Below are positions 24,181-30,877 of a stretch of 30,877 nt of DNA, in pieces. The stretch's first letter is position 1, and each line of letters starts with the position of its first letter. Made by a program: the position numbers and the translations under genes. This DNA comes from a virus, in IMG/VR virus record IMGVR_UViG_3300027969_002047, positions 1-30,877 of that record; one strand, given 5' to 3'. The notes below the pieces were generated by a model. It was not told where the DNA came from. It saw only the letters and a program-made list of their open reading frames with translations, and did no database searches.

Positions 24181-24893
24181 GTTTGTAGGGTATCATTTCG
24201 AATTGTTGAACGACCTTCTAAAGGTCTACCAAGAATGGTTGTTTTGAGATTACCATCATCTTCTCTTTCTTTAACATCATATGCGTAAATACCCATTTGA
24301 TGAATTGGAAATATGTCAGCTCGAATGATAATATCTAGTGGCGCACAGATACCAAATTTAATAACATGTGCAAGCATATTCTTTGCAACGGCAGGATCAA
24401 TTGCATATGCATGAGCCCTACAAATAAAATGATAGTTTGGTCCTTCTGATGCATGAGTAGGTGTTGGTAAAACTGGCCAGCCACCATTGACCTGTTCATT
24501 ATTACCTAGGTATGCGATTGAATTAAATACAGCATGCTTAAGATATGGTTGCAACATTACAGAATCATGTTCTAGAATAACAATAGGTTTATCTAACTCA
24601 ACGCATTTAGCCCATAAAGAAATATGAGATAACGCACAAGCAACTTCACCTCTAGTCAAATAGTGATCAGTAATTTTTAACATCTTCATTACCGAACTGT
24701 TTTTAGAATGTTCGGGTTCCTTGATGCGTTGATTATACCCATCATAGGCATCCCAATACTCATAAGGCATTTTTACCTTATCACATGATTCAGCACATCG
24801 TAAGGCTACATCTTCGGATTTTTTATTATCTTTAACCCGAATGATGTAAGCCTTATCTACATCCATATTATACGAAAAAAACAAAGAATTCAT
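24177..24893 (-). CDS. GT25-type (LPS) glycosyltransferase
   Basis: The 238-residue protein matches glycosyltransferase family 25, whose members add sugars such as galactose to lipooligosaccharide. Landmarks are DKAYIIRVKDNKKSEDVA near the N-terminus, RGEVACALSHISLWAKCVEL (81-100) and PIVILEHDSVML (103-114), with the family's E-x-D-type metal site in LEHDSV. The region around CRAHAYAIDPAVAKNML also fits. The first ATG (24893) lacks a clear ribosome binding site; a second in-frame ATG at residue 10 is an alternative that gives a more usual start for the family. It lies at the head of a run of overlapping genes ending in the DUF2061 gene. Confidence 0.85.
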   Translation of the reverse strand: MNSLFFSYNMDVDKAYIIRVKDNKKSEDVALRCAESCDKVKMPYEYWDAYDGYNQRIKEPEHSKNSSVMKMLKITDHYLTRGEVACALSHISLWAKCVELDKPIVILEHDSVMLQPYLKHAVFNSIAYLGNNEQVNGGWPVLPTPTHASEGPNYHFICRAHAYAIDPAVAKNMLAHVIKFGICAPLDIIIRADIFPIHQMGIYAYDVKEREDDGNLKTTILGRPLEGRSTIRNDTLQT

Positions 24894-24910
24894 AATAAAC
24901 TTTCAAAGAA

Positions 24911-25333
24911 TTACATTAATGCATCTACATCCTCATGTGTTACAGCTGCTTCAACTTGAGCAACACGAGCATCTCTTGTTGTTCTTGCACCAGGCAATTG
25001 TTCTTCAAGTGTAGCAACTTCACCTGCAAAGTCTGGAATGTCTTTCTTCATTTCAATTTGATTTTCAATCATTGTTACGGCAAAATTAGCTTGACTAATT
25101 AAAGAACCTTTACGCTCATCAACAGTCAATTCTCTTTTACCCCAAATAATCTCAATTGGATTTTTGGTAATATCAATTGTATGTGTTGTGATAATCTCAC
25201 GATTCTCTGTAAGGTCAGGAGTAATCTCCACGGCTGGTGACCATCCGTCTTGACCCTCTGGTGCTGGGGTATCCCAAACATCCGTTACTTGACCATTTTG
25301 AACTCGAACATTGTATCCTGATCTTGTTGGCAT
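24911..25333 (-). CDS. Phage protein of unknown function, possible fibre-associated factor
   Basis: I do not recognise a named family. The 140-residue protein starts MPTRSGYNVRVQNGQVTDVW, has an aromatic and proline-rich N-terminal part (WDTPAPEGQDGWSP), a central ITKNPIEIIWGKRELTVDER and a helical C-terminal half (residues 75-140, coiled-coil-like, MIENQIEMKKDIPDFAGEVA). This mix resembles small proteins found next to fibre genes in aquatic phages, for example assembly factors. The ATG has a good AGGAG site. It sits between the sulfotransferase fusion and the glycosyltransferases, with 12- and 17-base gaps. The function is open. Confidence 0.72.
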   Translation of the reverse strand: MPTRSGYNVRVQNGQVTDVWDTPAPEGQDGWSPAVEITPDLTENREIITTHTIDITKNPIEIIWGKRELTVDERKGSLISQANFAVTMIENQIEMKKDIPDFAGEVATLEEQLPGARTTRDARVAQVEAAVTHEDVDALM

Positions 25334-25345
25334 TACTATCTCCTA

Positions 25346-27106
25346 TTACTGTTTAAATTTTTGTAAATCGTTTTTAATCTGATTAAATGGAGCAGACCAA
25401 TCTCCAAAAACTTCTTGTCTGTACAACTTCACAGAATCATACCAAACTGTGGTATTCCCCTCAGGAGCCCACAAATAATAAGGCAGAATTGGTGTTACAA
25501 TCCATGTAGGTATTCCCATTGAACCACATAAATGGGCTACTGAAGTACATGATGTGATAACTAAATCACAACTAGCTGCAGCCAATCGAGTTTCTTCCCA
25601 ATGGTTCAGCGGTACTTCTTTTACCCAATATGGTTTAAATTGAGAACCTTCATCTCTCTGTAACGAAATGAATTCTGCTTCTACATCATCTAAGGCATCA
25701 AATAGATTAGTTGGTGGAAAGATCCGATGTTGTTCATGTTCGAACTGTGGATTACCTTGCCATCTTAAACCAATTCTTAAACCTTTATGAGGTTGTACTG
25801 CTGGTTTATTTATATAAGATTTTCCTGATATATCCTTATACTCGTAACCTAACAGAGGTATGGTAGACATAGATGGTGCCCAAAAATCATGAACTACCCC
25901 ATACACGGCATCATGCTGAACCACCGCAACGACTCCTTCTATATCACGGAATAGTGTCGCCAACGCACCAGAACAGGCCACAATCACTTCACCAGCAATC
26001 TTTGCAATATCTCTTGCGTAACGAACTCCGTGAATCTGGTCGCCTAATCCGCCTTCTAGATTTAATAGTACCGTTCCTTTAGACTTGCCGTCCCACATAG
26101 GCATTGGTGATCTAGGTGGTTCATTACCAAAAACACCTTCATCTCGTCCACGGAATAATAAGTTTTCACCTTCTAAAAGTTTACCTTGTTGCATTAAATA
26201 CCAACCACGATTAAAGGCTGCACGATTGTTCCAAGGTTCTTCTTGTTCAATCTTTTGCGCTAATCTCCAACCTTCTTTAAAGTCGCCCATTAGACCAGCA
26301 GCTAACTGCATATCAAGGTCGTGAATAGGTTTATTGGCAGCTTTTTCTCCTAACCAAAATCTTGGTTGTACAAAGTCCCAATAACGATGTTTCAATACTT
26401 CTTTAGAATCTTCTTTGTGTTGATAACCTAATTTAGGGTTAACATCATGAAGGCCTTTTACTTCCCAAACTTCTTCATCTTTTTCTTGTAGATTTGTTCC
26501 GTCAATGGCATTTAAATCATATTCGTATTCAGGTAATTGTAAAAACTCATGAACCCGTTTTAATTCTTTTTGTGGATCATTCATTAGATCATCATAGTCA
26601 ACAATCAAAAAACATTCAGGTGCAAATGAATATCCTTTTTCAAATGATTGATATGATTCTTTAAGGTGTTTAATAAGATCATCTTTAAGTAAAAAGTGAT
26701 CTAAATCTTTTGGTTTGGCAATACGAACAAAAGAAGCGGCACAATCTTCCACTTTACGAACTGTAGCAATAATCTTAGGTTTATGTCCAAGAACTTTAGA
26801 CATAGTACGCATGTTAGTATCATCTGCCCAACCTCGAGCTTTGTCAAGAATAATAGGTTTATCAATATCATCATATTGAGTTTTACAGATGTTATTTAAA
26901 ACATGCTGAATTTTTTCTTCTTCTTTTTTCTGATCTGATTGAGCTCTTGTGGACAAACTATCTGCCCATGCTCTTAAAGTACCCACTAAAGTATCTAAAA
27001 GATTAGAGGTAGATGTGGCATGGATTTTTGGATTTTGGCTGAGAATAGCAGCCAAGACTGTTGAACCAGAACGTGGTAGTCCTGATAGGAAATAAATCTT
27101 TTTCAC
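25346..27106 (-). CDS. Sulfotransferase - TPR - glycosyltransferase fusion
   Basis: The 586-residue protein joins two enzyme types. Residues 1-250 resemble PAPS-dependent sulfotransferases: the 5'-phosphosulfate loop is YFLSGLPRSGSTVLA (5-19), IIATVRKVEDCAASFVRIAK (112-131) fits the 3'-phosphate-binding region, and DYDDLMNDPQKELKRVHEFL is a typical late motif. Residues about 255-325 look like TPR helices (NRAAFNRGWYLMQQGKLLEG). Residues 345-586 resemble the GT-B-fold C-terminal half of heptosyltransferase or TPR-linked glycosyltransferases: LLNLEGGLGDQIHGVRYA, LRIGLRWQGNPQ and CDLVITSCTSVAHLCGSMGI. I chose GTG at 27106, with AAAGG about 6 bases upstream and the P-loop-like motif right after; the frame is open to a TTG at 27121. 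It may sulfate and glycosylate the same glycan. Confidence 0.85.
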   Translation of the reverse strand: MKKIYFLSGLPRSGSTVLAAILSQNPKIHATSTSNLLDTLVGTLRAWADSLSTRAQSDQKKEEEKIQHVLNNICKTQYDDIDKPIILDKARGWADDTNMRTMSKVLGHKPKIIATVRKVEDCAASFVRIAKPKDLDHFLLKDDLIKHLKESYQSFEKGYSFAPECFLIVDYDDLMNDPQKELKRVHEFLQLPEYEYDLNAIDGTNLQEKDEEVWEVKGLHDVNPKLGYQHKEDSKEVLKHRYWDFVQPRFWLGEKAANKPIHDLDMQLAAGLMGDFKEGWRLAQKIEQEEPWNNRAAFNRGWYLMQQGKLLEGENLLFRGRDEGVFGNEPPRSPMPMWDGKSKGTVLLNLEGGLGDQIHGVRYARDIAKIAGEVIVACSGALATLFRDIEGVVAVVQHDAVYGVVHDFWAPSMSTIPLLGYEYKDISGKSYINKPAVQPHKGLRIGLRWQGNPQFEHEQHRIFPPTNLFDALDDVEAEFISLQRDEGSQFKPYWVKEVPLNHWEETRLAAASCDLVITSCTSVAHLCGSMGIPTWIVTPILPYYLWAPEGNTTVWYDSVKLYRQEVFGDWSAPFNQIKNDLQKFKQ

Positions 27107-27163
27107 AAAAACACCTTTCAAATAATTAAATCATAATAATATATATGCTACTTAAAAATTAAA

Positions 27164-28861
27164 TTAATTGGCGGTAACAGCTATAGAACTACGACCAAAA
27201 GAAAATACTTTACTCCAATTTGTTCCTGTTCCAACCTGTACAGGACTTGATACATCGCCACCTCTGTTAAGTCCTAATTGTCCCGAATTGGAACCCCAAC
27301 TCCACAAAGTACCATCAGTTTTAATTGCTAACACATGTTCTAGTCCACCAAATACCTGACTCCAAGTTGTGCCTGAACCTACTTGTGTTGGACTGGATTT
27401 GTAAACTGTATCATTTAATCCTAATTGGCCAGAATTATTTCTTCCCCAAGCCCATAATGTACCATCTGTTTTAATTGCTAATGTGCCATATTGAACGGCT
27501 GCTATTTTACTCCAATTTGTTGCTGAACCAATTTGATTTATATTTGAAGTATTAGTTGTATTGTTACTTCCTAATCCACCAAAAGCATTTTGTCCACAAG
27601 CCCATAATGTTCCATTAGAGCTTATAGCCACAGTATGTCCAGCTCCAACCACAGTTGCACTCCATGTTCCACCTATTTGTACAGGAGTTGTATAGCTGTT
27701 TGTATTATTTTGTCCTAATTGTCCTGCACTATTTCCTCCCCACACCCATAATGTTCCATCGGTCCTTATAGCTGCACTAAATCTTTCAGAGCTACTTATA
27801 GTACTCCATGTTGTTACTGAACCAACTTGTACTGGACTGGATTTATAAGTACTACCACCATCACCTAATCTTCCATCATTGGCACAGCCCCAAGACCATA
27901 ATGTTCCATCGGTTTTAATTGCTAATGAACATAAACCGCCGCCGGATACTTTACTCCAGTTTGTTAATGCACCAACCTGTACGGGACTAGAACGATTTGT
28001 TACATCACCGACCCCTAATTGGCCTTGTGGATTTCTTCCCCAAGTCCAAAGTGTTCCATCGGTTTTAGTAGCCAGAGCGTGGTTTGAAGTAACATGTTGA
28101 TTGCCGCCTGATACATTATTCCACGTTGTTGCTGTACCTACCTGCGTTGGACTGGATTTATAAACTCTATCATTGGTTCCTAATTGTCCATAGTCATTGG
28201 CGCCCCACAACCATAATCTTGTTGCTGGTGTTACTGTGACAGTTACGGCAAATGTTTTGTCCGCATCTTGCAATTCAGCATCAGTAGCTGTTATTGTAAA
28301 TGAATAGGTTGTTTCAGCACCAATTGTAACAGTACCATAAAAGTATCCATTAGCTAACAATGAAGTACCCGCTGGCAATGTGGAACCTGAAGCAACAGAA
28401 TATGTTGAAGCTCCTGTGGCACTAAGAGAAACATTAAATGCTGTATTTGCATTTTGATTTGATAAAGGACTTGAGGTAACCCAAATTGGACTAGACGAAT
28501 AAGTTAAACCATTAACTTTAATTCCTGTACCGCCATCCGGATTGACCACATAAAGATTATATGATGCTGCTGATTTGGCAGGTACTTGAACTCTTAAAAT
28601 TGAACTACTAACATAAGTAACGGCCGAAGCTTGTGTTGTATCAACTAATACTGTTGCACCATCCTGAAAATTAGATCCGGTAACCACAATATAACCACCA
28701 CCTACGTTAACTGCGGTGTCATCTAATACACTAAATGCACTATTAGCCACGTTGGCGTATCTAACTTTAGGTGCAATTGAACCCGCAAATGTTGAATATG
28801 TAGCATAGTCAACAAAGGTGTTTGGTGTAACGTTTGTACTAGTTATTTGTGTAAATGCCAT
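27164..28861 (-). CDS. Fibre protein: IPT/Ig-like stalk with seven-blade RCC1 propeller
   Basis: The 565-residue protein is a probable tail adhesin. Residues 1-27 are unique. Residues 28-212 repeat the stalk of the LamG fibre protein almost exactly: an IPT/TIG-like domain then a putative Ig domain. Residues 214-565 hold seven RCC1-type repeats of about 50 residues, each with an LW-x-WG strand (216, 271, 321, 371, 419, 469, 519), a QLG turn, SSP-x-QVG and IKTDGTLW. The last segment (KVFSFGRSSIAVTAN) would close the ring on the first blade, as in known seven-blade RCC1 propellers. Such propellers bind proteins or ligands in cells. Use as a phage receptor-binding head is inferred from the fibre context. 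Confidence 0.88.
   Translation of the reverse strand: MAFTQITSTNVTPNTFVDYATYSTFAGSIAPKVRYANVANSAFSVLDDTAVNVGGGYIVVTGSNFQDGATVLVDTTQASAVTYVSSSILRVQVPAKSAASYNLYVVNPDGGTGIKVNGLTYSSSPIWVTSSPLSNQNANTAFNVSLSATGASTYSVASGSTLPAGTSLLANGYFYGTVTIGAETTYSFTITATDAELQDADKTFAVTVTVTPATRLWLWGANDYGQLGTNDRVYKSSPTQVGTATTWNNVSGGNQHVTSNHALATKTDGTLWTWGRNPQGQLGVGDVTNRSSPVQVGALTNWSKVSGGGLCSLAIKTDGTLWSWGCANDGRLGDGGSTYKSSPVQVGSVTTWSTISSSERFSAAIRTDGTLWVWGGNSAGQLGQNNTNSYTTPVQIGGTWSATVVGAGHTVAISSNGTLWACGQNAFGGLGSNNTTNTSNINQIGSATNWSKIAAVQYGTLAIKTDGTLWAWGRNNSGQLGLNDTVYKSSPTQVGSGTTWSQVFGGLEHVLAIKTDGTLWSWGSNSGQLGLNRGGDVSSPVQVGTGTNWSKVFSFGRSSIAVTAN
28226..28780 (-). repeat. Stalk module shared with the LamG fibre gene, copy 2
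   Basis: This segment encodes residues 28-212 of the RCC1 fibre protein and pairs with 20103-20657. Similarity stops sharply at both ends, where each protein switches to its own N-terminus and its own head domain. Confidence 0.85.
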
Positions 28862-28869
28862 TTTATACC

Positions 28870-30877
28870 TTAAACTGGAAGTTCTCTGATTTGAATTTTA
28901 ACACCATTACTTGGTGCAGTTGTAAATGTTAGTGTTGTACCAGATACAGAATAGTCTGTAATAGGTTCTTGGCAAATACCATTCTCAAACACTAATACAG
29001 AATTTGCGGTATGACTTGAGGAAATTGTAAATGATGTACATGCACCTGTACCAGTATATACTCGACTATTGTAACGAGCAGAAGTTACATTCATCTCACT
29101 ACCAGCAACTGTTACAACTTCAATAGTATCGTTTGATGTTGCTGTACCTGTAAAAATAATGTTTGCACCAGAAACAGAGTAAGTATTTTTCTGTTGATAT
29201 ACACCATTTAAGAAAGCAAATGTTTGATTCTCAGATTGTGGTAGTGTTGATAATGTAAATGTTGTACAAGCACCTGTACCAGCAAATGTATCAATAACTG
29301 AAGTAAACGAAGTGGCATATGAACCACCACCAGAGTAAGTAGATACTTCAATTGAGGCACCGTTTGCTGGAGCACCAGAAAATACCAAAGATGAACTAGA
29401 AATATTGTACGCAGATTTTAATTGTGGTACACCGCCAACAATAACAGTAGTTAAATTTTTATCTCTAGGTATAGAAGATAAAGTAAATGTTGTACAAGCA
29501 CCTGTACCAGTAAATGTATCTACTTGATTATTAATATGTGCAGGAGTACTATTTGCAAGTACACGAACCTCAAGTACCGCATTAGCATCAAGAGCTTCAG
29601 ACAATGTAATAATGTTACTATTTAAAGTATATGCAGAAGCTTGTTGGTAAATACCATCAACATAAACAAACAATTGATTTGCAGAAGTCGGTGTGGTAGA
29701 TAAAGTAAATGTGGTATTTTGACCATTACTTGTAAAGTTTTGTAATGATGCAACATAAATTTGTGAAGTGCCAGTATTAGCTAAAGTATTTGCTAAAGAG
29801 TATGCACCATTAGCATGATTGTAAGCTAACTGGCCAACTGTACCTGGTGAACTATTAGCAGCTGCAAAGGCTGCGTTAGCATGTAAATAAGAAGCATTGG
29901 CATGAGCATATGCCAAAGTGCCAACTGTACCTTCAGCACTATTAGCAGCTGCATAAGCCGCATTGGCATGTAAATAAGAAGCATTGGCGTGAGCATATGC
30001 TAAAGTGCCTACTGTACCTTCTGCGGTATTGGCTTTATTGAAAGCGGCATTGGCTTGAATTCGTGCAAAAGTATCAACGGCAGAACCGCCTGTTGCACTA
30101 TTAGCGGCTGCAAAAGCTCCGTTAGCATAACTTGATGCACTATTAGCCGCTTGATATGCGGAGTTAGCATATGAACCAGAAGTAACTGCTCTTTGGTCGG
30201 CAGTATTGGCTGCAACAAAAGCACCATTAGCGTATGATGAAGCAGAGTTAGCAACGCCAAAAGCCGCATTGGCTTGAGTTAGTGGATCCATTCCACGAAT
30301 CAATACTGAATTAGCTGTTAGATTGGCATTTAATGTAGCAACTCTAAAACTTGGATTTGAAATGTCAATTGTTTGAGAAGTAGGTTCACCGTTCCAGTTT
30401 TCAAACAGATAGTAATAGTCATCTGCTGCACGGCGGAATAAACCTGTATGTACATTGGCACTACCATTATTATAGTGGCCTAAGAAACCAATATCAATAC
30501 TATCGCCAACATTATTTTTACCTAATTGAATAATAGAATCTTCGATAGCCAATGAACTGACATTAACTGTAACAGTAGTACCCTCAACACTCAAGTTGCC
30601 TGTAACAACAAGGTCACCTGAAATTGTACCACCAGAAGAAGATAACTTTGTATTGGCAGTTGTAAAGGCACCATTAGCATATGAAGCGGCTGAGTTAGCG
30701 GTTTGATATGCGGAGTTAGCATATGAACCAGAAGTAACTGCTTTTTGGTCGGCAGTATTGGCTGCAACAAAAGCACCATTAGCATAACTTGATGATGAGT
30801 TGGCAACACCAAAGGCTGCATTGGCATAGGCACCAGAAGTTACTGCTTTTTGATCGGCAGTATTAGCGGCCGCAAAG
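28870..30877 (-). CDS. Large repeat-rich tail fibre protein (partial, 5' end beyond window)
   Basis: The frame is open from the window end to a TAA at 28870, with 668 full codons visible, so the start is outside. The N-terminal visible part is a chain of fibre repeats such as SSYANGAFAAANSA and ADQKAVTSGSYANSAYQ, typical of trimeric phage fibre shafts. An SSSGGTISGDLVVTGNLSVE segment follows (about 30590-30640), then more A/N/Y repeats (about 29770-30300). The C-terminal part holds four beta repeats of about 70 residues, three with the TGTGACTTFTLS or close motif. A TTG near 30594 is not a real start: coding continues upstream without a stop. It should be a long tail fibre or whisker of the virion. 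Confidence 0.88.
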   Translation of the reverse strand, partial: FAAANTADQKAVTSGAYANAAFGVANSSSSYANGAFVAANTADQKAVTSGSYANSAYQTANSAASYANGAFTTANTKLSSSGGTISGDLVVTGNLSVEGTTVTVNVSSLAIEDSIIQLGKNNVGDSIDIGFLGHYNNGSANVHTGLFRRAADDYYYLFENWNGEPTSQTIDISNPSFRVATLNANLTANSVLIRGMDPLTQANAAFGVANSASSYANGAFVAANTADQRAVTSGSYANSAYQAANSASSYANGAFAAANSATGGSAVDTFARIQANAAFNKANTAEGTVGTLAYAHANASYLHANAAYAAANSAEGTVGTLAYAHANASYLHANAAFAAANSSPGTVGQLAYNHANGAYSLANTLANTGTSQIYVASLQNFTSNGQNTTFTLSTTPTSANQLFVYVDGIYQQASAYTLNSNIITLSEALDANAVLEVRVLANSTPAHINNQVDTFTGTGACTTFTLSSIPRDKNLTTVIVGGVPQLKSAYNISSSSLVFSGAPANGASIEVSTYSGGGSYATSFTSVIDTFAGTGACTTFTLSTLPQSENQTFAFLNGVYQQKNTYSVSGANIIFTGTATSNDTIEVVTVAGSEMNVTSARYNSRVYTGTGACTSFTISSSHTANSVLVFENGICQEPITDYSVSGTTLTFTTAPSNGVKIQIRELPV
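29881..30054 (-). repeat. Tandem 87-base repeat in the fibre gene
   Basis: Two tandem copies of an 87-base (29-residue) unit start at about 29881 and 29968. Each encodes a unit of type GTVGTLAYAHANASYLHANA followed by A(Y/F)AAANS. A diverged third copy continues towards 29800. Confidence 0.8.
30151..30273 (-). repeat. Long direct repeat in the fibre gene, copy 1
   Basis: This 123-base stretch is nearly identical to 30703-30825. Both encode AYQ(A/T)ANSA-, SYANGAF- and ADQ(R/K)AVTSGSYANSAY-type units. The 552-base offset is a multiple of three, so recombination between copies would keep the frame. Confidence 0.85.
30703..30825 (-). repeat. Long direct repeat in the fibre gene, copy 2
   Basis: Second copy of the repeat at 30151-30273. 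The differences seen by eye are mostly third-position changes and cluster at the two ends, while the middle (about 60 bases around the ADQKAVTSGSYANSAY codons) differs at very few positions. Confidence 0.85.

Noticed and set aside
25807-25814. TATAAATA on the minus strand inside the sulfotransferase fusion
   Set aside because: It is about 480 bases from the next gene start and lies in conserved coding sequence.
27107-27163. Possible promoter in the AT-rich gap before the sulfotransferase fusion
   Set aside because: TATATT and TATTAT can be read as -10 boxes, but no acceptable -35 is found at 16-18 bases, and AT richness makes such matches likely by chance.
27164-28861. RCC1 repeats as a sign of eukaryotic contamination
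   Set aside because: The gene shares its stalk with another phage gene here, fits the strand and spacing of its neighbours, and has no introns or eukaryotic signals.
30591-30833. Minus-strand open frame rich in M, P, L and Q at the window end
   Set aside because: It is an out-of-frame reading of the fibre repeats; the A/N/Y/T-rich frame continues without stops through the same bases.
29770-30877. Regular repeats that might suggest a CRISPR array
   Set aside because: The repeats are in frame, encode fibre units and have no unique spacers of constant length.

Overview
The window is a contiguous piece of a T4-like myovirus genome. Every gene reads on the minus strand, so transcription runs from base 30877 towards base 1. 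Identification rests on the T4 structural gene order: 13-14-15-16-17-18-19-20-67-68-21-22-23, then uvsY-uvsW and 55. Low GC, a lack of gp24 next to gp23, and extra small genes inside the core module resemble myoviruses of aquatic bacteria (cyanophage or pelagiphage type). No photosynthesis gene or tRNA is present, and the host cannot be named from this sequence.

Layout in direction of transcription. (a) 30877-18156 is an accessory adhesin and glycan region. It holds a repeat-rich tail fibre (cut by the window end), an RCC1 beta-propeller fibre protein, a sulfotransferase-glycosyltransferase fusion, a small unknown protein, a GT25-type glycosyltransferase, a methyltransferase, a GT-A glycosyltransferase, UDP-galactopyranose mutase, an APS-kinase/nucleotidyltransferase fusion, a DUF2061 membrane protein and a LamG fibre protein. 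(b) 18106-12450 is the neck and packaging block: gp13, gp14, gp15, a fibre-like insert, gp16, a Dps-like ferritin and gp17. (c) 12393-3557 is the tail and head block: sheath, tube, portal, prohead core proteins, protease, scaffold and major capsid protein. (d) 3464-1 holds a second tail-tube-like protein, then recombination and late-transcription genes: uvsY, uvsW, an unknown acidic protein and the late sigma factor gp55 (cut at base 1).

How it fits together. T4-type late -10 elements (TATAAATA or one mismatch) precede genes 13, 18, 19, 67, 22 and the LamG gene. They match the gp55 sigma factor encoded at the far end. A perfect sigma70 promoter (TTGACA, 17 bp, TATAAT) precedes uvsY, so the recombination block can be read by the host polymerase. 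Strong intrinsic terminators follow gene 19 and gene 23, where the most abundant virion proteins are made. At uvsY and gene 13 the ribosome binding site can be locked in a hairpin whose 5' arm overlaps the promoter, so only promoter-proximal transcripts should be freely translated.

The most notable content is the glycan cassette between fibre genes. Its enzymes could supply galactofuranose and activated sulfate, transfer sugars and sulfate, and methylate. The two flanking fibre proteins share an almost identical stalk but carry different heads (RCC1 propeller versus LamG lectin folds).
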